Shown here piece after piece: positions 6,037 to 11,972 of a stretch of 11,972 nucleotides of DNA (the first letter of the stretch is position 1; each line of letters begins with the position of its first letter). The position numbers were made by a program, and so were the translations under genes. The notes beneath the pieces are model-generated. The model worked only from the letters and a program-made list of their open reading frames with translations. It did no database searches and was not told the origin of the DNA. The stretch lies in the NCBI GenBank assembly GCA_039034155.1, contig JBCCBI010000150.1, positions 1-11,972 on the forward strand, written 5' to 3'. This DNA comes from JBCCBI01 sp039034155. GTDB lineage: Bacteria; Deinococcota; Deinococci; Deinococcales; Trueperaceae.

Positions 6037-6654
6037 ATGAAGATTGCAGTTATTGGGGCCGGCAACATAGGTGGCACGCTGGGAAGGCGTTGGCTCGAGC
6101 AGGGTCACAGCGTTACCTTTGGTGTGCGAGATACGAACTCGGACAAGCTAACTAAGTTACAACACGACCTTGAGCACGCAGTGTTTACTACCCCTCAAGA
6201 CGCACTGACCAGCGCAGAAGTTGTTGTGTTAGCGGTTCCGGGTAAAGTGGTTACTCAGGTTGTCGCTGGACTTGCACGTGAGCTCGAGCACAAAATCATC
6301 ATTGATGCCACCAACAACCTCGCTGAGGATGTTATGGAGCATGTTGAGGTTATGCAACAACATATGCCCACAGCTAAGCTTTTTCGGGCGTTTAACTCGC
6401 TGGGCTGGGAGACCTTTGGCAGCCCTACAATTTCCGGACAGCAAGTTGATCACTTTTACTGTGGTGATGAAAGGGATGAGCAACAAACGGTACATCAACT
6501 CATCGCTGACATAGGGCTTAACCCTATTTATTTGGGCGGGCTGGAGCACAGCCCTATACTAGACGGACTTACTCGCTTGTGGTTTACACTGGCGTTTCAA
6601 AAAGGTTATGGACGCCGTGTAGCACTCAAAGTTGTTGCTGAATCTACTCCTTGA
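6037..6654 (+). CDS. NADP-binding oxidoreductase, F420-dependent NADP reductase-like
   Basis: A 205-residue protein with an N-terminal Rossmann fold: MKIAVIGAGNIGGTLG holds GxGxxG at 7-12. FGVRD (28-32) places R31 after beta-2, where it can contact the NADP 2'-phosphate. EVVVLAVPG (61-69), IIIDATNNL (87-95) and FRAFNSLGWETFG (116-128) match the NADP oxidoreductase, coenzyme F420-dependent family. Whether this organism has F420 cannot be told here; many family members act on other electron carriers or substrates. It lies 21 nt after the DJ-1-like gene, with GAGGAG (6021-6026) 10 nt before the ATG. It is probably in the same HxlR-controlled operon, fitting reductive handling of reactive carbonyls or quinones. 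Confidence 0.87.
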   Translation: MKIAVIGAGNIGGTLGRRWLEQGHSVTFGVRDTNSDKLTKLQHDLEHAVFTTPQDALTSAEVVVLAVPGKVVTQVVAGLARELEHKIIIDATNNLAEDVMEHVEVMQQHMPTAKLFRAFNSLGWETFGSPTISGQQVDHFYCGDERDEQQTVHQLIADIGLNPIYLGGLEHSPILDGLTRLWFTLAFQKGYGRRVALKVVAESTP

Positions 6655-6664
6655 TTGAAGGGAT

Positions 6665-6693
6665 AAAATCAGCTATTTTCACAACTGATTTTT
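6665..6693 (+). terminator. AT-rich hairpin after the oxidoreductase gene
   Basis: AAAATCAG (6665-6672) pairs with CTGATTTT (6685-6692) around 12 nt, followed by a T-run reaching 6693. It lies 10 nt past the stop codon and between convergent genes. The stem is AT-rich, so strength is uncertain; it is nearly symmetrical and might also serve the leftward gene. Confidence 0.5.
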
Positions 6694-6773
6694 GATGTAA
6701 GCACAGACAATTTCAGTCTTAGTCAAAGAATATAGAGCTACCCTGGGTTTAACGGCTAGTTAGTTTCTCTCAA

Positions 6774-7427
6774 TCAAGACTGGCTCGATTTTTTCGAAAG
6801 ATTGCTAGGCCCAAAAAAGGGTAAACGGAAAACTTGACAAACCCGAAACCACAATCCAAATAATGGAAATGTGTAATACACGGTGTCATAAACACTGTTA
6901 ACATCATCTGTCAGTACCCCTATAATCCAAAGCAGCCAGTGTAATGCCATAAACGTTGACACCCAGAGGGCAAAGATCGAGAATTTCCGGCGCATGAATA
7001 CAAAGTGTAGTACAACAAACGTTACGTAGTTTCCTACAAAGTAGATAAGACTAGCTTGGGCAGGTGGCAGTGCATAGTAAAGAGCTGCACTGGCAGCCAT
7101 ACCACAAGGGACAATAGTAAACCAGCGTGCTGTGTCTTCCAGATAGATGTCTAGAAAGCCACAACTTAGCACGGCCCAAAACAGCATACTTTTGTGACTT
7201 TGGGCGCTGGCAGTAATCACAATGGCAACGGCAAGATATGCGCCAATGAGAAGCCAAACGCTACCCATGTCATCATCTGCATAGCAACCAAAAAGAAAAA
7301 AGCTGAGGCCTAAAAAGATGACCATTACAACTATCGAAAACGCACTGAGCTGTTGTACGTTCGTTACATAAAAGAGGAACCCCATTCCAATAATCACATG
7401 ACGTAACCTGAGACCTGCGTAGCGCAC
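6774..7427 (-). CDS. Polytopic membrane protein of unknown function
   Basis: A 217-residue integral membrane protein with about seven to eight hydrophobic segments (roughly 10-24, 29-47, 56-75, 80-94, 102-120, 125-145, 151-172 and 183-197) and a basic/Ser tail. The start is taken at GTG 7427 (MRYAGLRLRH...), because AAAGGAGG lies 7 nt before it. The longer reading from ATG 7448 would place the ribosome site inside the coding region. No family motif is recognised and there is no kinase or transporter domain. It is monocistronic as far as can be seen and converges on the oxidoreductase operon. CTCGAG, common in its neighbours, is absent here. Confidence 0.7.
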   Translation of the reverse strand: MRYAGLRLRHVIIGMGFLFYVTNVQQLSAFSIVVMVIFLGLSFFLFGCYADDDMGSVWLLIGAYLAVAIVITASAQSHKSMLFWAVLSCGFLDIYLEDTARWFTIVPCGMAASAALYYALPPAQASLIYFVGNYVTFVVLHFVFMRRKFSIFALWVSTFMALHWLLWIIGVLTDDVNSVYDTVYYTFPLFGLWFRVCQVFRLPFFGPSNLSKKSSQS

Positions 7428-7599
7428 GGCATCGCCTCCTTTCAGCAAAAGTATTAATTCAATTGGCGTAAACTTAGCTTAGGGAAAGAGAGTATGAATA
7501 CGCATCACGCTTTTGTAGGATGTTTGTAAGTTTCAGGGGTACTACCAGAGGGTGAGTTATGCTCCTAGGCTAGGTCATACCTAGCTCATACCAAAGAAA
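7428..7599. other. Gap between membrane-protein genes with small tandem repeat
   Basis: No gene is seen. CTAGGTCATAC (7570-7580) is followed directly by CTAGCTCATAC (7581-7591), an 11-bp tandem pair with one mismatch. Part of it can also fold as GCTAGG-TCATA-CCTAGC (7569-7585). The promoter of the leftward membrane protein should lie here, but no convincing -35/-10 pair was found. Confidence 0.45.
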
Positions 7600-7631
7600 A
7601 ACCACCATCTTGGGCAAACCAGATGGTGGTT
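7600..7631 (-). terminator. Rho-independent terminator of the DUF1622 gene
   Basis: A perfect 11-bp stem (AACCACCATCT 7600-7610, AGATGGTGGTT 7621-7631) with a 10-nt loop is followed on the minus strand by TTTTCTTT. It lies 23 nt past the stop of the leftward DUF1622 gene. Confidence 0.85.
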
Positions 7632-7654
7632 AATATATACGAGGCTTGGCTAGT

Positions 7655-8008
7655 TCATGTATCTGTGTATTGAGATGTTTGCCACGGAAAGTGCCCCTCG
7701 AGCTCAACATGCAACATAAAGCTTAAAAACGTGCGAATGAGGACAATCAGAAGTAACACAATCATGTTGTTGACCGTTGGTGTCACGGCAACTGTGCGAA
7801 TAATGTCAGCAATAATGAGGATCTCGAGCCCCAACAAAATCACGTGCCCTACGCGTTGGCGGTAATGCTCATAGGCGTGGTCGGGTGTGTCTCTAAACAT
7901 GCGTTGAATAAAGCGAATGCTTGTACCTATCAACCCTATAACAAGTACCAATACGCCAAACAAGTCAACCCATTCACCTATGTGATTGATAAGCACCAAG
8001 ATATCCAT
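7655..8008 (-). CDS. DUF1622 family membrane protein
   Basis: A 117-residue inner-membrane protein with three hydrophobic helices (about 15-36, 55-76 and 80-103). The conserved DUF1622 signature is plain: GHVILLGLEILIIADIIRTV (54-73), IVLIRTFLSFMLHVELEG (88-105) and the terminal FPWQ. The family has no established function. It is a single-gene unit with its own terminator and, upstream, a promoter whose -10 ends 6 nt before the ATG. No Shine-Dalgarno site is present, so a leaderless transcript is likely. A long + strand reading frame opposite (7844-8233) is a shadow of this gene. Confidence 0.9.
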   Translation of the reverse strand: MDILVLINHIGEWVDLFGVLVLVIGLIGTSIRFIQRMFRDTPDHAYEHYRQRVGHVILLGLEILIIADIIRTVAVTPTVNNMIVLLLIVLIRTFLSFMLHVELEGHFPWQTSQYTDT

Positions 8009-8014
8009 AGTGTT

Positions 8015-8042
8015 AGTCTAGCTCAAGCATACGCGTGCTCAA
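8015..8042 (-). promoter_or_regulatory. Leaderless-type promoter of the DUF1622 gene
   Basis: On the minus strand TTGAGC (8037-8042), 16 nt and TAGACT (8015-8020), then 6 nt to the ATG. The predicted transcription start therefore falls on the start codon, consistent with the absence of a ribosome site. Confidence 0.6.
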
Positions 8043-8185
8043 AGGGATATCGTGAGATAGATGCAGTTCAGAGTCAAAACTTAACACCCAAGGTTTTAAC
8101 ATTTCAGAAAAGGTTTAAACGTAAATATTTAAGAATTGATAGTTTAATGATTGTCGTCGTGTTAATGTTTGGAATCCTTCCATTC
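8043..8185. other. AT-rich spacer before the TetR promoter
   Basis: Part of the 225-nt gap between the DUF1622 gene and the divergent TetR gene. Apart from the two promoters at its ends I see no gene, hairpin or repeat in it. Confidence 0.4.
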
Positions 8186-8214
8186 TTGACTGGTCGTTCC
8201 ATAACTGTTAAGCT
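8186..8214 (+). promoter_or_regulatory. Promoter of the TetR gene
   Basis: TTGACT (8186-8191) and TAAGCT (8209-8214) are separated by exactly 17 nt. The expected transcript starts near 8221, giving a leader of only about 13 nt that carries GAGGT (8224-8228) 5 nt before the ATG. Confidence 0.65.
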
Positions 8215-8233
8215 ATCTCCCACGAGGTTGTGA

Positions 8234-8809
8234 ATGGCAAGACCAAAATCTTTTAAGCAAGCTGAGGCGCTTGAAAAAGCCATGCAGCTTTTTTGGGAGA
8301 AAGGCTTTGAGGCAACTTCCATTCAGGACCTTGTAGACACCATTGGCATTAACCGTCAAAGCCTCTATAACACCTTTGGAGACAAAAAGCAGCTCTTTCT
8401 GCAGAGCCTTGACCTTTATCGCACGCAGGGGTTGGAGGGCATACTACAAAAACTGGCAGAGGATGAGCCAGTCCAGCAAAAAATAGCAGATGTGTTTCGG
8501 TTCATTATCGACGCATCAATTCATGATTCAAGGGGTTGTCTAATCGCAAATTCGACCCTCGAGCTTGCCAATCACGATGACGACGTTGCCACTATTGTTT
8601 GCGACAACCTCAAAAATTACGAAGATGCTTTTAGACAGGTTTTGCTCGAGGCACAACAGAAAGGGGAGTTAAGTCCTGACAAAAATCCTGACGCCATAGC
8701 ACGTTATTTGTTTAGTAGTTTGCAAGGCATTCGTGTCACTGCTAAAGCCACAAATGACCGGGCAAGACTCGAAGATATTGCGGCCATCACGCTCTCGGTT
8801 CTTAGTTAG
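8234..8809 (+). CDS. TetR/AcrR family transcriptional regulator
   Basis: A 191-residue one-component repressor. The N-terminal DNA-binding domain is typical: MARPKSF, then ALEKAMQLFWEKGFEATSIQ (12-31) and the helix-turn-helix DLVDTIGINRQSLYNTFGDK (32-51). The C-terminal ligand domain contains DSRGCLIANSTLELA (98-112), the segment seen in TetR proteins of the AcrR/NemR-like subgroup. C102 lies in it; a thiol-sensing role is possible but unproven. The gene has its own promoter and a short leader. It may regulate the exported-protein genes downstream or the damaged DUF1772-like gene further on; TetR genes often sit next to their targets. The stop codon lies within the first copy of a three-fold 14-bp tandem repeat. 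Confidence 0.93.
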   Translation: MARPKSFKQAEALEKAMQLFWEKGFEATSIQDLVDTIGINRQSLYNTFGDKKQLFLQSLDLYRTQGLEGILQKLAEDEPVQQKIADVFRFIIDASIHDSRGCLIANSTLELANHDDDVATIVCDNLKNYEDAFRQVLLEAQQKGELSPDKNPDAIARYLFSSLQGIRVTAKATNDRARLEDIAAITLSVLS

Positions 8810-8837
8810 CGGTTCTCAGTTAGCAGTTCTCAAGTAA
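8796..8837 (+). repeat. Three tandem 14-bp repeats across the TetR stop codon
   Basis: CGGTTCTTAGTTAG (8796-8809), CGGTTCTCAGTTAG (8810-8823) and CAGTTCTCAAGTAA (8824-8837) stand head to tail with 1 to 4 differences. Copy one holds the last codons and the TAG of the TetR gene; each later copy repeats an in-register stop (TAG, TAA). Confidence 0.8.
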
Positions 8838-8880
8838 ATTTTTTTGGCCAAGTTTTGGAACGATCGGTAAAAATGAAGGG

Positions 8881-10152
8881 ATGTTATCAAGAATGTTATC
8901 AGTTAAACAACAACTTGCTACAACCATGATGTTATTGGCTGTATTGCTAGGCAGTTTAGTCAACGCGCAAGATGTGTCTGACATGCAATCTGTAGGGGTA
9001 CTACACTTTGGACCCAACAACGAACTTTTTGTGGCAGACTCAAAAACAGGCACAATTTTTGCGTTTGACCTTCCTGTGGCTGAGGCACCCGAGCAGCCCC
9101 GCGCGTATAACCTCTACGATATTGATGCTCAGATTGCGGCTGCCCTTGGTGTGACCGTCGACCAAATCACCATCAACGACATGGTAGTTCATCCGGTAAG
9201 TAGCGTCGCCTATCTTTCCGTCATGCGCGGTCATGGTGATGACGCTATGCCTATCGTACTCACCATCAACCACGATGGCATGATTACACCCTTGGAGTTG
9301 GCTGAGTTAGCCTACACCGCTACCAGCATCAGCGATTTACCGGATGACGACCTGATTTTCTGGGACAAAGTTCCTGCGCGTAGTTTGAGCATCACAGACA
9401 TTGATTACTACGATGGCGAACTATTTGTATCAGGCTTGTCTACAGGCGACTTTGCGTCAACCTTGCGCCGGATCGCCTATCCTTTTGATGACAGCATCAG
9501 CACCACCAGCATTGAGATGTATCACGCAATTCATGACCAAAATGAAACTCGAGCGCCCATTCGTACCCAAACAATTTTAGAAACCGCTGACGGGCCCATC
9601 CTCGTGGCTGCCTATACCTGTACGCCACTAGTGACTACGCCACTTACTGATTTAGAAGATGGCACGCATATTGTTGCCAAAACCATTGCAGAACTTGGCT
9701 ATGGCAACACACCCATTGACATCATCCGCTTTCAAAGCCAAGGACAAGATGGCAGCGTCCAAAATATGGTGATGCTCACCAACACCGATTACAGCGCCAT
9801 GGTCTTTAGTGAGGAACAAATCCTGGCAAGCCATAGCACAGAAGGGTTGAGTAGCGCGGTGGGTTTGGGGATGATGGCCGGACTTGATCCATTTATTACC
9901 CCGATGACCAATATTAATCAGGTCAGTGACCAAGACGCCATGCACCTGCTGATGCTCCGTACTAACAAAGACACGGGTAATCTTGATTTGGTGTCAACCC
10001 TCAAGGGTGTCTATTTCCGCCTGAGTGATTTTGTCAGCGAGTACGATTCTGTCGGCTATGAATATCCTGCAGATGGCTCACAGGAAGGCACTCGGCAGTT
10101 TCAAAATATGTTGCGGATGGTTGAAGGTTATCCAGATCGCGTCGTAGATTAA
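8881..10152 (+). CDS. Exported protein of unknown function, probably beta-propeller
   Basis: A 423-residue protein with a clear Sec signal peptide (basic residue K9, hydrophobic TMMLLAVLLGSLV, predicted cleavage VNA|Q after residue 29), so it is periplasmic or secreted. The mature part is beta-rich. VGVLHFGPNNELFVADSKTG (38-57) followed by TIFAFDL, the MVVHPVSSVAYLSVMRG stretch (101-117) and ITDIDYYDGELFVSGLS look like successive propeller blades, as in NHL/WD-type proteins. No catalytic motif or metal site is evident. AAGGG directly abuts the ATG at 8881; starting at the in-frame ATG 8893 would give a 12-nt spacing and an equally good signal peptide, so the first four residues are uncertain. 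A strong terminator follows. It probably works with the next exported protein. Confidence 0.8.
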   Translation: MLSRMLSVKQQLATTMMLLAVLLGSLVNAQDVSDMQSVGVLHFGPNNELFVADSKTGTIFAFDLPVAEAPEQPRAYNLYDIDAQIAAALGVTVDQITINDMVVHPVSSVAYLSVMRGHGDDAMPIVLTINHDGMITPLELAELAYTATSISDLPDDDLIFWDKVPARSLSITDIDYYDGELFVSGLSTGDFASTLRRIAYPFDDSISTTSIEMYHAIHDQNETRAPIRTQTILETADGPILVAAYTCTPLVTTPLTDLEDGTHIVAKTIAELGYGNTPIDIIRFQSQGQDGSVQNMVMLTNTDYSAMVFSEEQILASHSTEGLSSAVGLGMMAGLDPFITPMTNINQVSDQDAMHLLMLRTNKDTGNLDLVSTLKGVYFRLSDFVSEYDSVGYEYPADGSQEGTRQFQNMLRMVEGYPDRVVD

Positions 10153-10162
10153 CAATTTCTAT

Positions 10163-10206
10163 AACTGGTGTTACAACGTGTTTCGTGTTGTGGCACCGGT
10201 TTTTTT
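10163..10206 (+). terminator. Strong rho-independent terminator between the two exported-protein genes
   Basis: A 15-bp RNA stem (10163-10177 with 10187-10201, three G-U pairs) closes a 9-nt loop and runs directly into seven T (10200-10206). It lies 11 nt after the stop codon of the upstream gene. The G-U pairs all have the G/U orientation that makes the stem stable only in + strand RNA. Confidence 0.85.
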
Positions 10207-10235
10207 GTTAAGTGGGGATTTAAGAAAGTAGACTT

Positions 10236-11426
10236 ATGCTCGAGAACCTAAGAACATCCATCAAAACCCTGTTGATATTGGCGCTAGCGAGTTGTCTGTC
10301 TATGGCGTTGGCACAAAGCAGCAATGACATCACCATCACGTGGCATCAGCAGAATGCTCCTATAGCCGTTGAGGTTGCAGGGTTTTCAGAAGTAACCTTA
10401 CAAACCTTGATTGCCCAAGAGCTTTTAACTGAGCAGTGGCAGCAGGTTTTCCAAGTTATCGTGGTAGATGAACAGCTTCAAAATCCCGTCCCTATGCTAG
10501 GCAGCTACAGCATTGAGGCAGACAGCCTAAGCTTTCGCCCGCGCTTCCCACTGCTGGCAGGACAAACCTATCAGGCGAGCTTTTCCTTTGCTGAACTAGT
10601 CACCTTGTTGCCTGATTTACTAGATGGCTCAAATTTGCAACAAGACACCATCATCAGCGAATTTGCCTTGCCTAGAGCAGATACACCTTTGGCAGAAGTG
10701 ACGGCTATTTATCCTAGTGCAGACGAACTACCTGAAAACCTATTGCGGTTTTATGTTTACTTTTCAGCACCCATGCGAGAAGGTTTTGCAGTTGAGCACA
10801 TCCATCTACTTGACGGTCAAGGACATGTGCTCGAGGGTATTTTCTTTGATGCTATTTTTGAACTTTGGGATCCATCGATGCAGCGGCTCACCTTGCTTTT
10901 TGACCCAGGTCGGGTCAAAACGGGTTTGCGCGCGCATGAAGAATTAGGGCGTGCTTTGACGGTTGGTGAAACCTATAGCCTAGTTATTAATGAAGATATG
11001 CGTGATGCTAGTGGTCAGGGGTTGGCTCGAGCTTTTGAAAAAACGTTTACTGTTACCGAAGCTGACTTAAGCCCACCTGATGTTAATTTATGGCAACTTA
11101 TCACTCCAGAGGCAGGTAGTACAGATGCGTTGAGCATTCGTTTTCCTGCGCCTTTAGACCATGCGTTACTAACAGACTATGTGCGAGTGCAGAATGCTGA
11201 GGGTGAGGTTGTACATGGGGAGATTTTGCTCGAGCAAAATGAAACCGTCTGGCACTTTAATTCCGAAACGGCATGGCAAACCGGAAGCTACTCACTTCTC
11301 GTAAATACCAAGTTAGAGGATATTGCTGGTAACAATCTGCATGGTCTTTTTGACACTCCACCAGAAGAAAAACTTATCTTACTTGGTCAAACGTCTGTCA
11401 GCATTTCCTTTCAGATTAGGCCGTGA
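10236..11426 (+). CDS. Exported protein with SbsA/Big_5-type Ig-like domains
   Basis: A 396-residue exported beta-sandwich protein. The signal peptide covers residues 1-26 (hydrophobic TLLILALASCLSMALA, cleavage ALA|Q). LASC at 17-20 also fits a lipobox, so it might instead be a lipoprotein anchored through C20. Residues about 150-275 form an Ig-like domain with the recognisable run LRFYVYFSAPM (170-180), LLFDPGRVKTGL (220-231) and YSLVINEDMRDASGQGL (247-263); residues 283-375 form a second, with FPAPLDHALL (303-312) and KLEDIAGNNL (359-368). These resemble SbsA Ig-like/Big_5 domains common in exported proteins of unknown role. No enzyme motif is visible. No good ribosome site precedes the ATG. 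It follows the propeller-like gene after a terminator, so it needs its own promoter or readthrough. Confidence 0.82.
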   Translation: MLENLRTSIKTLLILALASCLSMALAQSSNDITITWHQQNAPIAVEVAGFSEVTLQTLIAQELLTEQWQQVFQVIVVDEQLQNPVPMLGSYSIEADSLSFRPRFPLLAGQTYQASFSFAELVTLLPDLLDGSNLQQDTIISEFALPRADTPLAEVTAIYPSADELPENLLRFYVYFSAPMREGFAVEHIHLLDGQGHVLEGIFFDAIFELWDPSMQRLTLLFDPGRVKTGLRAHEELGRALTVGETYSLVINEDMRDASGQGLARAFEKTFTVTEADLSPPDVNLWQLITPEAGSTDALSIRFPAPLDHALLTDYVRVQNAEGEVVHGEILLEQNETVWHFNSETAWQTGSYSLLVNTKLEDIAGNNLHGLFDTPPEEKLILLGQTSVSISFQIRP

Positions 11427-11446
11427 ACACATCAATGGAGTAAGTC

Positions 11447-11916
11447 ATAAAAACCTACAGACAAACAACAGCTTTCACCTTATCGTTTACCTTTGTTGCT
11501 GCCATTAGCTTTGTGTACCTATTTATGGCAGTGAGCATCGTACCTTATTGGCAGACCTTGTCAGGCACTGACATCCAGATATGGTTTCAAGATCACTTTG
11601 GACGGTTTGCGATACTAATGGTGCCTGTTCATTTACTTTCTATCATCACGACAGTTACCGCTTTTGTAATGCACCGTAGAGAAAAAGGACTGCTTAGAAT
11701 CCTGTGGCTCGTGGCACTCATCACCCTACTCATCTCCAGTTTTTCAATTTTGTCGTTTATGGCGGTAACTTTAATCTTGCCTTGTCTTCGGGAACGCTAG
11801 AAGATGCAGCAGCCTTGGCAACACTTGATCAATGGGGCTTCTATCACATCATCAGAACCGCATCTATTTGCATCAGTTTGCTTTGCTTAATGGTCATTAA
11901 ATCCCCTGCGAAATAA
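11447..11916 (+). pseudogene. Broken DUF1772-like membrane protein gene (ATA start, frameshift)
   Basis: Joining two frames gives a protein of about 156 residues with four hydrophobic helices and an ending, NLALSSGTLEDAAALATLDQ then WGFYHIIRT, that matches DUF1772 (anthrone-oxygenase-like) membrane proteins. It carries two lesions. First, the natural N-terminus (xKTYRQTTAFTLSF...) begins with ATA at 11447, exactly where an ATG is expected 6 nt after GGAG (11437-11440). The only later start in frame near the N-terminus is GTG 11513, without a ribosome site. Second, the upstream frame stops at TAG 11798-11800, while the conserved C-terminus lies in the -1 frame, open from 11698 to TAA 11916. 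The shift is best placed at the T-run 11740-11744, as if one T were lost. No classic slippery heptamer is seen there, so decay or a sequencing error is likelier than programmed frameshifting. Family assignment is moderately sure. Confidence 0.65.
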
Positions 11917-11931
11917 GAGGTAAAGTGGGCT

Positions 11932-11972
11932 ATGAAAGCGCGTGTGCTGAAACGAAAAGGGAAGCATCTGTA
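11932..11972 (+). CDS. Partial gene at the right edge
   Basis: ATG at 11932 opens a frame (MKARVLKRKGKHL) that runs off the window after 13 codons. An AAGAGG tract lies 11 nt upstream, and the start comes 15 nt after the stop of the DUF1772-like gene, so the two may be cotranscribed. MKA-V-L openings are common in zinc-type alcohol dehydrogenases/quinone reductases, but 13 residues are too few to assign a function. Confidence 0.4.
   Translation, partial: MKARVLKRKGKHL

Noticed and set aside
6229..6549. 106-codon minus-strand open frame within the NADP oxidoreductase gene
   Set aside because: The + strand encodes a clear Rossmann protein here; the opposite frame has no recognisable features.
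7428..7448. Longer start (ATG 7448) for the polytopic membrane protein
   Set aside because: The AAAGGAGG ribosome site would lie inside the coding sequence; GTG 7427, 7 nt after it, is the better start.
7844..8233. 129-codon + strand open frame opposite the DUF1622 gene
   Set aside because: Overlaps a recognisable DUF1622 gene on the other strand and a promoter region; its translation has no family resemblance and no ribosome site.
11740..11746. Programmed -1 frameshift in the DUF1772-like gene
   Set aside because: Only five T are present and in the wrong register for an X XXY YYZ heptamer; together with the ATA start, gene decay or a read error explains the data more simply.

Overview
The window reads as an ordinary stretch of bacterial chromosome: compact genes on both strands, short gaps, and no phage, IS transposase, rRNA, tRNA or CRISPR array that I can see. 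Base composition is close to balanced. The source cannot be named with certainty. Two long secreted proteins with signal peptides ending in ...NA|Q or ...ALA|Q, SD-less genes whose -10 box lies only 6 nt from the ATG (leaderless-type), and a PspA/YbjN pair would fit a Deinococcota-like diderm, but this is a weak inference. A striking genome signature is the palindrome CTCGAG, which I count 25 times by hand where about 3 are expected. All copies are inside genes and 22 are read in frame as Leu-Glu.

Layout. 1-205: left edge without a firm gene, plus a hairpin at the end of the first gene. 206-1060 (-): ketose 3-epimerase-type sugar epimerase with all four metal ligands, preceded by a promoter wrapped in an inverted repeat. 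1145-1251: a compact inverted-repeat element with 12-bp perfect ends. 1324-2490 (+): YbjN/CesT-like protein followed by PspA/IM30, an envelope-stress operon. 2519-2712: a dense cluster of inverted repeats. 2741-3733 (-): uncharacterised protein with a TPR-like C-terminus. 3799-5136 (-): an HxlR regulator tightly followed by an alpha-alpha toroid (terpene-cyclase/prenyltransferase-fold) protein. Divergent from these, 5269-6654 (+): a DJ-1/Hsp31-like protein and an NADP-binding F420-reductase-like oxidoreductase. The HxlR protein has the N-terminal Cys used by redox/electrophile-sensing members of its family, so this looks like a reactive-electrophile response locus.

6774-7427 (-): polytopic membrane protein of unknown function, best started at a GTG. 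7655-8008 (-): DUF1622 membrane protein with a clear terminator and a leaderless-type promoter. 8234-8809 (+): TetR regulator with a good promoter, ending in a triplicated 14-mer. 8881-10152 and 10236-11426 (+): two exported proteins, one probably beta-propeller and one with SbsA/Big_5-type Ig-like domains, separated by a strong intrinsic terminator. 11447-11916 (+): a DUF1772-like membrane protein gene that appears broken twice (ATG to ATA at the start codon, one T lost in a T-run). 11932 to the end: first 13 codons of a further gene.

Most interesting points: the in-frame CTCGAG signature, the doubly damaged DUF1772-like gene, the HxlR/toroid/DJ-1/NADP locus with a shared control region, the 107-bp terminal-inverted-repeat element ahead of the psp operon, and the pair of uncharacterised secreted proteins. 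I did not find a clear-cut novel defence or mobile system.
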